Of a DNA stretch of 64,000 nucleotides, positions 37,261 to 49,026 are shown one piece after another. Under the pieces are notes generated by a model. The model saw only the letters and a program-made list of their open reading frames with translations. It did not search any database and was not told where the DNA came from. The first letter of the stretch is position 1. Each line of letters begins with the position of its first letter. The position numbers and the translations under genes were made by a program. Origin of the DNA: Pisaster brevispinus (Eukaryota > Echinodermata > Asteroidea > Forcipulatida > Asteriidae); NCBI GenBank assembly GCA_023634235.1, contig JAMKCF010000042.1:536001-600000 (forward strand). The letters are read 5' to 3'.

Positions 37261-37889
37261 GCCTAATGAGAATAAAACGAATAAAATGAATAAAACAGAG
37301 TTTTTAAAAGTTGAATGTATTTTATACTGAAGGTGCATTTGTAGAATTTTGAATTTTTTTGATTTTTTGAAGAAAAAAATGGCGGAGTCCCGACTTTTTA
37401 ATTTAATAGGAAGCAAAAGACACACTGAAAATTAACCTTCTCATGAAAAAAAATCAATTAAATTAAAGTTCGACAAGAAAAAAGTGCTATCCCCAAATAA
37501 AATGGTGACGGAGAAAACGGAAAGCAAAAACTCTAAGCGACTTGGAAAAATTTGACGCAAAAGAACGGATAAAAATGAGAAAAAAAAGTTACAGGGGTGG
37601 GGAATTATGTCGCAAAAAAATAAATAAATAAATAAATCGTCTTCAAAAGTTTATACGCAAATAAACACGATGCTCCTTCATTTATATTGAGGGGGAAAAA
37701 GACCAAAATGGTACACAATTATTGGCCTTGCGTTTCAACCCAAGCATATGCAGTATTTAATTTAAATCGAACAACGACAACAACAGGGGTGTGGGTCTAC
37801 CGGAACCCCTTCCACCAAAAGAAGCATGCCTGAATGCCTCAGTTGGTTCTTGGGAGATATTTCTCCATTTCAGGCTACCTGTCACTATT

Positions 37890-38182
37890 TGTTCTCGCAC
37901 TGGAATATATTAATGAAGCCATTCGGGATTGATGCAGTTACTCAACAAGTTCATTCAGTACATTCCTTGCACTGGGTTTTGCTGTGGAACGCAGTCACCC
38001 GTTCAATATCTTCATTGTTATGCAAATAAGGAGATTTGCTCCGTTTTCGAAGTACTCATTGTGGACAATTCCACAAGGTATTCAGATTGGACGTGTCAGC
38101 GGGCAGCATGGCGTACCTCTCGACTACAGCGTGGGATTTGGACTTCGCGTTTTCTGATGAACTTTACTCGATAAATTTATCA
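37890..38182. repeat. Highly conserved block of the right arm
   Basis: Partner of 30493-30785, about 97% identical by eye. Includes TTATGCAAATAAGGAGATTT on the plus strand. Function unknown. It could be recently gene-converted, or a functional non-coding segment. Confidence 0.75.
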
Positions 38183-38834
38183 CAAACCTTACCATGGCCA
38201 ACCATGTGCACTCAGAAATATATTGGCAATAACTGTTGAACCAACTGTAACATTCTTATTCTAAGGATTGGCCAAGATTTGAAGGACAATAAATGTGAAT
38301 CTTGTGCATTTTTGGGGTCACTGGCCAGACATTTTTTTCAACGAAAACTGCAGTATGTTCAAAACATCATTCACTGTTCCGCCCTTTGGTTACATATCGT
38401 GAGTTCCAAGAGGTTGTCTATTTCCGACTACAGACTTTGAAAGCAAATATTAATGTTAACTTCGGTGTTCACCTTGAGAGTGGCTGGGCAGAGCTCCGGA
38501 GAACGCCGTGTACTGCAGTGGACAAACTTCACGACCAAAGCCGAACACATTGTTCCAACAACATCTTGTTGAGGTGAGGCCTCAGACCTCTAATTTGGGA
38601 TTTTGGCCTGCGCTGAAACTAGGGTAACATTTTAGGAGGGGGGGTACAAGGGGTTGCATCATTGTTTGCTAAATTACCCCCATTTGAACTTGAACTGTTG
38701 CATTGATGATGGGTTTATACGTTGTTTTGTCTTTTAGGAGACAATGAAAGACCGAGGCAGATGTGTTCAGTGACCTAAGATGGTGAACGACTTGAGGGGA
38801 GCAAGCAGTCAGCTACCAGCCGCCAGCTCGCAGA

Positions 38835-38835
<1 letters not shown>

Positions 38836-38890
<55 letters not shown>

Positions 38891-38892
38891 GG
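38836..38892. repeat. (CAGC)n microsatellite
   Basis: About 14 copies of CAGC/CCAG, present only in the right arm. Confidence 0.95.
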
Positions 38893-41281
38893 CCGCGAGT
38901 AGCAGAGGGACAGACGGGACTGTTTCATGAGAGTCTTAGAGCTGACGACCCGCAAAAGAGTGTCAGTCCAGATGGGAGTTGAAGATCTATGGATATGTGA
39001 TATGTGGACGTACATAGGAGGTCGCCAAAGGACCTTGGTAAGAAAAACTTTGCCGTATATCCGACCTCCACTTTCTAAGTTCGCCTGCTCGTTCACCTCT
39101 TTGATAACTGGACTTTATTTAACCTGTGTTGGTGTTTTTTTTTAATCTCTCGAGCAACTGCCAGTAAATACAATCCAGTCAAAGTTTTGCGGAGACCCCA
39201 AGTACATTAACAAGTTTGTATAAATGCTGTACAACGGGAAACAAATTTTTCACATGATGAAACAATGAACTAAATTGAACTGAATTTATAAACATGCAAC
39301 TCTTTCTGGTGTGACTGAAAAAACCCGCAAAAACCAAAAACGGCAGTTCAATACGTAAAATATTGTTCTTGAGATTACGCCCTATTGAACTTTCGAAACA
39401 AAAGAATTACAAACAAATTTTAAAAAGGTTAGATTATGGTACAATAGTGGAGGTCGGATAACGCAAGTTGACTTTAAAGATAAAGACAAGGTGAAGACAG
39501 CGAATGGTAAGAGAAGATCTAACCCGTTCTCTTGCAGAGTCCCTCCCCTTTTGTACAACCCCTTCCCCTCCACGATGTTCGGCGATCTTGTTGATGTTGT
39601 CCTTGCTCGTATAGTTTCCCAGGTGACTTTACTTTGTCTTGGCATTTCTTGATTTGCATATTGGTCGAAGCCAATGATGCTTTTTAATTAGGAGACTGGT
39701 CTTGCTGGAAATTTCTGTCCGGGTCGATACTTCAAGTCGTCGGTTGTCATGTTTATTTATAATTGTCATTGTTTCATTAAAAAAAATCAAATACCGTAAT
39801 GTTTATTTAAGACGGAGTACAATAAACAACTCTAAACAATTCATATTACTGTTTGATAACTCGTGTAAAAAGATTTTATTTATTATTTGTTTTGGTTAAG
39901 GCCAAAAACAAACAAACTGGTAAATAAACAAGTAAACAAAAGGTTTTTTTATTGTACCCCAAACCCACCACTTTTTTTATAGTGTTTTGAAAGTAATCTT
40001 CTACTCAAATATTACTGTCCAACTACCATTCAGATGAATAATGTTTGATTTAGGAGTCGTAAATAGATAAATTAGACCAGCTAAATTAATATTTACATTT
40101 TCCTTTATATCAGCATTACATCACTTCTGAATTAAGACGTTTTCAACTGAGCACGAATAACAATAATTCTTTAAAATTTGAAGAAAAAAACCCCAAAACA
40201 TAAATGTTACCTTTGCAAGTCTGAATCAAGATCTACGTTTAAGCAAAAACAGTGGGATAAATAAATATTATTAAAATACAACTGGTTTAGCATTTGTCCC
40301 TTTTGCTGCTGCGCTTCTCAATGTGGGCCGAAAACCCGCCACCCTATTGTTTAAGAAGTAATCACGCTGTCAAATATTCCAGTCCTATCAGTCACCATTC
40401 ATTTGATGATTAATGTTTGATTTAGGAGTAATAGATAAACAATTTAGACAGCTAAATTAATATTTAAGTATTTCTAACATCAGCGTTACATCAAATCGAA
40501 TGTAGACATTTAAACTTATCATGACCGAGAAAAAGTTCTTGAGTTTGAAAAATACTAAGACAGTATGTGAGCAGCATAGCATTAACCTTTGCTCATTTCG
40601 AAAAAAAAATAAACACGAGAAAATGGGGGGGGGGGGGTGTAGGACCTGTAGCAAACACAGGTGTTTTTAAACAGTAGCCCAAGAATAGTTCAGTAAAAAA
40701 CAACTTCACTGGACGACTTATTTGCAAGCGCCGCAAACAACGAACAAAATAAAGAAGGGAATGGAGAATAAAGAGAGAGAGAGAGAGAGAGAGAAAAGAA
40801 GACTGACAAAAACTAGCGAGCAGAAAGGAGGGAAAACATGCATACCATCAATTGGGAAAGACGCCAGTGATGCCTCCAGGTATGTATGGGTGGTAAGACA
40901 GTAAAGGCCTAAAGTATTAGAAATGTTGGCCTAGAGATAAGACTAACTCTCTACTCTTTCAGCAGGTTCTCCGGCAATAGGTTAAGTATAAGATGTGACT
41001 GGCGTAGTAATTAGTCTTGATTCAAAGATGTTCAATCTCATTTCTTTTGCGGTACTTTCACATTATTTTTTTAAGGACAGTAAAAGCAAGTCTTGAAACA
41101 AATCAGATAATGTCTTAAACCAAAACTAAGAACTACACCGTCACAAGTAAACGCTGAGGAGACCTTGAAGACCCCTGATGCCTTTGATGAGTGACTGAAG
41201 GCCGATGAGGTCACCTGTATGCAGCAAAGGTCAAGTATAACAGGTAAAGTATCAGGGTAAGTGTGAAAGAAAAATAACCTT

Positions 41282-41425
41282 TTTTCCTCCACAGCTTCTA
41301 ACCACCTCTTTTTTGCAGCTTCTAACCACCTTTTCTTTGCAGCTTTTAACCACCTTTTCTTTGCAGCTTTTAACCACCTCTTTTTTACAGGATTTAACAC
41401 TTTCCTTCACAGCGTTTAACCTGTA
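41282..41425. repeat. Minisatellite, right arm (inverted counterpart of 27337-27482)
   Basis: About six units of TTTGCAGCTTTTAACCACCT and variants. Antisense ORFs show the repeat as KKRWLKAA-type peptides, which are not believed to be real. Confidence 0.9.
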
Positions 41426-43964
41426 CAAACTTTTTTTGTTTTCCACAGTCTGTAACCTGTTATTGCTAAAGCAAATGTTGTGAAAAGCAACTGTGCACAG
41501 ATGGTAGCTATGGGACACCGTGGATGGCATTGGTTTGGTAACGTATACGGGTTGTCTCATGTAATGGGTATGGTGAACCTGACTTTGGCTATAGTTCCCT
41601 CAAAATTTTAGCCTTTCTATATATTTTTTCTTCCAGAAAAGGAGATCAAGTTTTCATCTTGAAGTGCTGAAATCTTCACTGGGCTGTGGAGATGCTTACC
41701 AGCGGAGACTGTGGTCATGCAGAAGATTTGGTAATGTGTCGCCCGGCTTATATAAATTGCAAGAAAATTATGAAGAAACCACCCAATGGGACAACCACTC
41801 AATACAGAAATTTTGAGGATTATGAACAAATCTAAACATCTGTTTATACATAAGTTTAACAGGAAAAACGTAACACGATACAAAAATCAGATTTCGAATC
41901 TCTAAAACAAATCTCAGAAGTAGTAAAGAATCATTTGATGAGATTCTAAAGCAGAAAGCATGAACGACCTTGAAACTACCTTGTCAAAACTTACTTTAAC
42001 ATGTTCGTATGTGTACAACTCAAACAAATTGAAATCCCTTCTGATAGAAGTCGGCTCTTGCAATTTTTCCCCAAAGATTATGTAAAATGCATTAGACTTT
42101 TCTGAGCCAACTATATTTTCCCTCAGCTTGGCAGTCTCTTGTGAAGTGGTGACTACATCCTGACCTGCTTGGATGAGCATCATTGGAGGGTACAGGTGTG
42201 AAGAGTCAACAGCACTCAGCTTGGTAATGTTGAAAACTAGGAGGAGGTTGAAGAGAAGGTTCCTACCCTAAAAGTCTATCTAACGTGTTACAGTTTTAAC
42301 ACCTTTGGAGGTTTCAAATTATCGACTTGAAAGAGTTCTCAGTCTCCTTTGTTTGTTTGCAACAAAAATACGATACAACTACGTGTTGGGGAAAAGTTTT
42401 TTAAAACACAAAAAGGAATGTTGTGTCATGTAGGATGACGTACGTGTTCGATGGGTTAAAAATTATTTGAAGTGAAAGAGAGCTTTCTTATTCATTAAAG
42501 CATTCAGATTCTTTGGGACAGCTAATAGTTGTATTAAAATAGTTTAGCAAAATTAATCTTTGAAAATTTTTTATTTTCTACTGCAGTTTCAAACGATGAC
42601 CTTGGAGGTGACGTAATACACTCCCCATTTGAAGAAGGCGCCACCATCGTGGGGATGCTGAGGTCAGCAACCTTTTTTGGACAGTATGTCACCAACTGAA
42701 GAAGGACTGTGTCAGTCTAGCCAGATGTCTCTCTACTACAAGGTCAACCGTCGAAGTGAGGTAGGGATGTTGAGGGTATCCGACAATTTTTGGACTGTGT
42801 GTCACCTGCTGGGGAACTGTGACTCTTTCAAACAATCTCAGAAGGGTTAAAGACAGTTTTAACCAGCAAAATACTGGTATCAATTGAGATCCTTTTACAG
42901 CAAGCATAAACAACCAGCCAACCATCGAGGTCAAACAACTTAAGAACCAGTGCACTTGCTTTAACAAAGTTGTTTGTGTAGCTATATTACAAAAAAATTG
43001 AAATCACCCCTGAAACAGTAGAAGTGGGCTCTTGACAATTTATCACAATGACTTTGTAAATGCGTATAGAGATAAGTTTGTCTGTGCCGTCTCAATTTTT
43101 CCCCTCAGCTGGGCAGTCTCTTGGGTCTCTCGTGACTACAGCGGGACGTGTTAAGCATCAGTGTCAACAACAGACCACTTGGTACGTTTGAAACAAACCA
43201 TTCTAAAGACAAGGTTCATCTTACAATTTTGACAAATGAGTTGAGTTTCATGACAAGCACCTTTGAAAGTTTTAAATCATCGATTTGAAAGAATACGTTA
43301 ATCCCCATCCTTTATTTTGCAAATTTATACCATGTAACCACCTGGTACGAAAAATGTTGTTTTAAAGCAAAAAGAAAAACAAAACCTGGAATGTTGTGTC
43401 GTTTGTGCATGTTTAATGAGTTAGAGAAATGATTGGAGCTGGATGAGGATTTTCTTGCACATGATGGCATTCAGACTTTACCACTCCTTAGAGCAACTTA
43501 TACTTGTACTGAGTTTATCGAAATTAATTTCTAACGATTCATTCTTTCTTTTTTTATTTTTTACTGCAGATTGAGAATATGGCTTTAGAAATGATAGACA
43601 CTCACCATTGTTAGAGGGTGTCACCATCTGGAAAAGGACTGGTGTCAAGTCTAGTCAGATGACTCCTCGCTACAAGTTAAACTGTGAAAGTGACGTTGGG
43701 ATGTTGAGGTAACCGATGCTTTTTGGACTTTGTACCAGTCTCGGACTGTCACTAACTGAATAAATGACTCCCCACTACAAGTTAAACTGTTCAAGAGATG
43801 TAGTGGTGTTGATGCTAAATTTTGTTAGTAACGCTTTTTGGACTGTCACCAACTGAAGAAAGACTGTGTCAAGTCTAGCCAGATGAATTCTCACATTATG
43901 TCCAACTTTAACGAGCTGGCCACAGACGACGCCTTACTGTGAGACACTCGAGGAGAGGACCATC

Positions 43965-44070
43965 CTAGGCCGTGGTCGAATATTCGGCTATGGCTATGCC
44001 TACGGCTGTTTCTATGGACCTCATGACGATCAAGCCACATCCGCAGCCACTAATTCAGATACAGCCTTAG
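43965..44070. mobile_element. MITE inside the right arm
   Basis: Inverted counterpart of 24769-24875: starts CTAGGCCGTGGTCGAATATT, ends ATTCAGATACAGCCTTAG. Confidence 0.65.
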
Positions 44071-45054
44071 TTTAGTGTTTACTCAATATAGGCTTGTCGT
44101 GAATCCATCAAACTCCAATATCATATTGTACAATGTAGCTCGGTAGCAGCTCTTCTCACGTCAGTTGATTCGATAAAATGTTGCCACGCCTGGCCTCATA
44201 CCAAGCACTGTTGGAATATCATTGAAAATCAAAGTTATTAATATTCAAGTACAGTACCTTTTGGATTTTGGTGGATTAAGAGTAGTTGGGAATACAACCT
44301 TAAGGATGATAAAGCTTTTGTAAAGAGAAACAAACAATCAATCAAATCATGTTGCTAAAAATATAAGAAGTGTAGTGTAAGCGCATTTTGTTGAGCACAA
44401 AAGAGTGAAAATGTCGACACTAATCAAACGTTGAATGCAGGGGAAGCTTCAGACAAATTAAACTAAAGTCACCAAAGTATCCTTAGACACGTTAGACTAT
44501 CATGATAAGCAAAGATAAGTTTTAGTCATTTTTTTATGGAACAAACTTTGTAAAGTAATTTATCAGATGAAGGCTACAAAGTATGTTTGGACAAAATCTG
44601 TTCACAAAATTAGCCTATGATGATAATTGTTTACAACTATCGAGATGTATTTTTAGGTAACAAGTTTAATTTTTTTAAAAGGTTAAATCAGTCGATATTG
44701 TTCTAGGCCCTTCATTAGTGAGGCAAACCTTACACATTACTCAATAGGTAAAACTAAAAAATGTGTAGGAAATTTCAAAGTGTACAACTGAGCGAAAAAT
44801 AGCCAGAATCTATGTTTTAGCGAATTGCGCAAGCTCGACTTTGTTGCAGCGCAAACACAAACCATGGCAATAATCAAAACACCAGGGCTGGGTTTCACAA
44901 AGAGCAATCTTACGTCTTTACCAAAGTGTGATGTCACTACACAAATCACTATGGTAGCACTGACAACTCATCTTAAGACGAATCTTAGTGTTTTGGGAAA
45001 TCAAGCCCATGTTCTTCTCACTCAAACACCCAAACTTAAACTTCATGCTTTTAC

Positions 45055-45309
45055 CAAAGATTATAGAGCGCCGAAGGCGCAAGATGCGGAACTGAAGCTT
45101 TATCTATTGTTGGAACATGAAATACGCATGGGCGCCATTTCAGCAAGTGAATGTTTTGTTTCCCATTGATAGGAATGGTCATTGTCTGCACTGATCTGCA
45201 CTGATCTACTGTTGTATCAAAAGAGTTACTTGCCGAAATGGCGTCCAGTGGGATTTCACATTTCAGCCAGAGTTCCGCATCTTGCGCCTTCGGCGCTCTA
45301 TAATCTTTG
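45055..45309. mobile_element. TIR element with 7-bp TSD, present only in the right arm
   Basis: 255 bp with inverted ends CAAAGATTATAGAGCGCCGA and TCGGCGCTCTATAATCTTTG. The inverted ends continue for about 35 bp through GGCGCAAGATGCGGAACT. CTTTTAC flanks both sides (45048-45054 and 45310-45316), a 7- to 8-bp target-site duplication. The left arm at about 23735 has the uninterrupted site. Non-coding, probably hAT-mobilised. Confidence 0.88.
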
Positions 45310-45654
45310 CTTTTACTTAACCCTTGCGCTAAAACCATAGTAACATCACTCACAATATGTCAGTCTTAACATCTCATCCTCTAATTGATCCACTAATTGA
45401 TCCACCCATCAAATAGCAAAATAGTAGATCGTCAATTAAAAACATGCATTATGTCTACTAGCGCCCAAAACAACCTCAACTATTAGACAACAACTAGAAA
45501 TTATTGTCATTATATTTGCCTTTATTAGATCAACTGTATAGTATATCGTAAGTTGTGATACTGTAACAAAGCCCATGTAAGTGTGGCCCTTGTTTGTTTG
45601 GAGTCGAGAGAATTAAGATACGGGGAGGCGTAAGTCTTCTGTCGTGCTGTTCTT

Positions 45655-45993
45655 GAATCTGTAAATTGGTAAAGACAGGAAACACGTTACATTGGGTTCT
45701 TGCACCAATATCAGCATGACTATGTCTTATAACTATAATATTTAATAGAAACTTGTAAAAAAAAATCTGTATAATACAACAATTGCTGGATCGCCCTCTT
45801 GGCAAAACACATTACCCTTGGACATAATTCCTCACGAAATGCTTGAGAAATACCAAAAAGCACAGTTCCTTCATTACTTAAGTGATGTTACTTACGAAAA
45901 TATCTAACAAAGAGTTAAACACAAAGGGGTCACACCTGTAAATTGGTGAAGACAGGAAAATATTTGGGTTCTTGTACCAATATCAGAATGACG
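45655..45993. repeat. Pair of direct repeats, about 60 bp each
   Basis: CTGTAAATTGGTAAAGACAG...TTCTTGCACCAATATCAG (about 45658-45722) recurs at about 45938-45993 with a few changes. It lies outside the right arm. Confidence 0.7.
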
Positions 45994-46044
45994 CCCTGGG
46001 TATGGGAAGCCCGCGAAATGTAACAGGAAATGTAGAGGAAGCTT

Positions 46045-46609
46045 CGCAATTTAACCTTCCGGTGCTTACTGTGTGAAAATGACTGACGCAGCAATGCAAA
46101 TCCATGGTGAACGCGCAAGATGGCTGTCTTGCTAACCTGTGAAATACGCTTACGCTTAAGCAAATTTTTCTGCTATAGTTAGCACGGAAATTTGTTAATT
46201 AAGCAGCGCTTTGATATGGGCCCAGGTGTACAGAGCTACAATGAATTATGACATCAACGTCACAGCATCTTTTTACATAGTGCGGGTTATACCATGGTCC
46301 TTTCTCTATGGTTATACAAGGTGCCGCATGACCGCACACAATCTACTACCAGCACACATCTTATGCAACATTTGGGTAGACCCCATCTCAGTTCTTTTAA
46401 AAAATGCAAGGCAATTTACATGTCGGACAATTTGCTTACGTCACGGCCCAATAGTAAATATGGAATATGTTTTCAAGGCACCGCCATTATTTTCATTTCT
46501 GTGCGCACGTGGTAAAACTTGCTTCTGTTCCCATTGTATGCAAATAACTGCTTTATTATTTAACGGCCACACGAAAAGGCATGCTAAGCAGCTCTATGAA
46601 GTTTGGCCC
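46045..46609. mobile_element. Two degenerate copies of the GGGCCCAATTTCATAG family
   Basis: The first ends GCAGCGCTTTGATATGGGCCC (46203-46223). The second ends CAGCTCTATGAAGTTTGGCCC (to about 46609). Bodies contain the TTGCTAACCTG and TTTTTCTGCTATAGTTAGCA motifs of the family. ORFs crossing them are not genes. Confidence 0.55.
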
Positions 46610-46909
46610 TGTAGTAAAATACACGTAGCAAGCAAAGAGCATTTTTTTAAATGAAATATTATTAAGTTTAGTTGATCTTTAATACTTAAATTCATGGTGA
46701 CGTATATTTTTGTTAGCCACAAGTAGTTACAGAATAAGCAGAAATATCAATGTAAACCATATTGAAAGTGGTGATGAAAGTATTTCTTCGCTAAATAGAC
46801 TAGTTACATGTGTCAGCGTGTTGTCATGTGCTATGTGTGCATTAGCAATCACTGATACTGTTTATCATTATAAGGCACCAGACTATTTGTCTCTGTCTCT
46901 GCTTGTTTA

Positions 46910-47220
46910 GGCCGTGTTCGGTTTGACGGCTTCTGCATTGGCAACGGTCGGATTGATGAAAACACCCAATCCTAAACTTGAAGTCAATTGATTCGAAAAT
47001 GGCCTCACATTGATTCAATTAGACAAAACAAGATGGCCGCTCCATTATGAAGAAGTCTACGGCAATGAAGATGATTGATCTCAGACTTAGATTTCTGATA
47101 TCGAAGCATATACTACTGGTTCTAAAGTAAAATGCATGTAATTTTAAGTAAAGTTATGGTGCACGCAGGGAACAATGTCATCAGGCAAATTCGCATAGCA
47201 ACATATTTTGACCGAACACG
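46910..47220. mobile_element. Possible MITE with CGTGTTCGGT ends
   Basis: GGCCGTGTTCGGTTTGACGG at the left and TTTTGACCGAACACG at the right are inverted. The stem is short (about 10-12 bp), so this is tentative. It may be distantly related to the element at 15259. Confidence 0.35.
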
Positions 47221-49026
47221 TTTTGTGCACACTGAATGTTAATGTATTACCAAGTTAGCAAAAAATGGTAATTTTTGAATGGCAACTGAACACATTTTGT
47301 GTAATATTTTGCTATACTAAAGAAGGGAAATTGCTCACTGTGGTGTGTAGTGCAAACTATTGCATATATTATATTATATTATTATCTTTGGTAATAGATT
47401 AAACCTGACTCGTTAGCAGAGTGTACGGTAACGATAAGCTGTGTAACTTCACTGGCCTCATGCGCACATACTCATTGCAATGTACTACCGGTAGTTGTTT
47501 AATCTGTAATCCTTTTTGTGTTACTGCGGTTAAGGTGTAGTGTTGTAAGTGAGGTCTATGCGGCCCTGTGTTTATTATGTTACCTGTTTATATCTTAGAG
47601 AACAAGAATTTGATGTTGAGTCTTTCCCTCTAATACGGACCAGACTGCAAAGGAGATCATTCTGAAGCCGGAGAAAACTCACCCCCTTCTCCCGAGAGAG
47701 AGAGAGTGCAAGGACCGCATCACAGAAAACAGCAAATGATTTGTTCCATAAGAACACACAATTTTTTACTTTTACGAAAAAGAACAAGAAAAAACAAAAA
47801 CAAAAGTAACGCACCGTTCGGAACAAAACTATAGGCCTACAGAAACAAACGTGTATTGAGAAACATCATTAAACTTGTTGTTATAATGTCAAGTTTGGAC
47901 CTGAGGTATTGTATATTTTAATAATTCGATATTTTTCACTTTGCTTTCAACAGTATTCTTGTGACTTTAACTTGGTTGCAATAACTTAAATAAAGAGTTT
48001 GATCTTAAAATTCAGGTTTTGTGTTTTCACCAAGTCTCATTGTATACCTTTGTGTTGATTGATATTAGCCTCAAAAGACCCTCAGCTTACATGCCACATT
48101 GCTGGTATTCAACCCAAGCATTGTGTAAATAGATACCTGTTGTGAAGGTAACCTATAGTTTAAGGTAATGCCTCTACTTTGAAGTTAAGTAATATTTTAC
48201 ATAAGAGGGTTTACCCAACAATTTATATTTAAAAAAAATACCCAATATCAAATGTAAAGTTGTATACATTTTTAAAGATTTAACTCAATGCCTGTTGGGT
48301 AAACTTTTACCTAATACTTATGAGGTTCACCTGCTACATCTAAAATAGGGTAATATTTAACACAAGCTTTGTAATATGTTTTTACTGTGTGCAGTTTTAA
48401 CCATAGCACGAGTAAAATCAGTCAATATTTGTTGTATTATACTCCATACATCATATAGTGCCTGGACGTACAGGTACCAAAAGGCTGCTGTTGCTATGGG
48501 TAGAGAACACTGGTTGCTATGAGTAGGTAGTACATTGGTTGCCAGGGGTATAGTACATTGCTTGTTCACACAGCATTAAAAATAGACATATCAAAAGACG
48601 CGGTCTAAACCACTCAAAAGGCAGAATTCTCGTTCTAAAAATAAAGTACATGCAGTGGCAACAACCTGCAGACTTTGGCAAGCTCATACTTGGTAATGTA
48701 ACAGAGGTCGTTTTCAATGGTGTGTATAAATGTACGGGTACCAGGTGAAAATGCGATATCTCCATAGAGAGCATCCGTTTGCGGTAGTTTCAGAATAAGT
48801 TATTGTTGATCACACAGTCTGGTGCTGGCTGGAATGTCGTTGGATCGATATCATCTTTTTCAATGTCATTCCCCCCTTTGGGACTTTCAAAACCAAAGAA
48901 GTGTATCTGGCGGCAGTTTGACTTCATTTGCGATAATTATTGGTACCTTCTTTTATTGCCGTTGGTTTTGGGTCATCTTCATAAACTACTTAGTATGGAT
49001 TAGTGATGTGACAACACAAAACGATA
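47221..49026. other. Region upstream of channel gene 2
   Basis: No gene recognised. It includes a dispersed repeat (48395-48560) and presumably the gene 2 promoter. ORFs are short and without domains. Confidence 0.5.
48395..48560. repeat. Dispersed repeat with GGTTGCTATGGGTATAGTAC units
   Basis: Contains AGTCAATATTTGTTGTATTA and three GTTGCTATGRGTA units. The same sequence occurs diverged at 60130-60265 within gene 3 (AGTCAATATTTGTTTTACAA, then ATTGGTTGCTACGGATATAG). Confidence 0.6.

Larger units (their letters stand above)
37670..45485. repeat. Right arm of a large inverted duplication
   Basis: Inverted counterpart of 23550-30990. It is about 0.3 kb longer, mostly because of the 255-bp TIR element at 45055-45309. 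It also carries a CAGC repeat at 38836-38892 that replaces a shorter sequence in the left arm. The outer match can be followed to about GGGCGCTAGTAGACATAATG (minus strand, near 45440-45470), paired with GAGCGCTAGTAGACATAAAT at 23573. Confidence 0.88.

Noticed and set aside
34161..37425. Long ORFs (up to 326 codons) of Met-Asn-Lys, Met-Thr-Lys or His-Phe-Ile repeats
   Set aside because: They are read-through of the 9-bp satellite, whose period is a multiple of three and lacks stops in some frames. There is no domain or composition of a real protein.
46211..46654. 147-codon ORF
   Set aside because: It spans a degenerate palindromic element and flanking DNA and has no conserved pattern.
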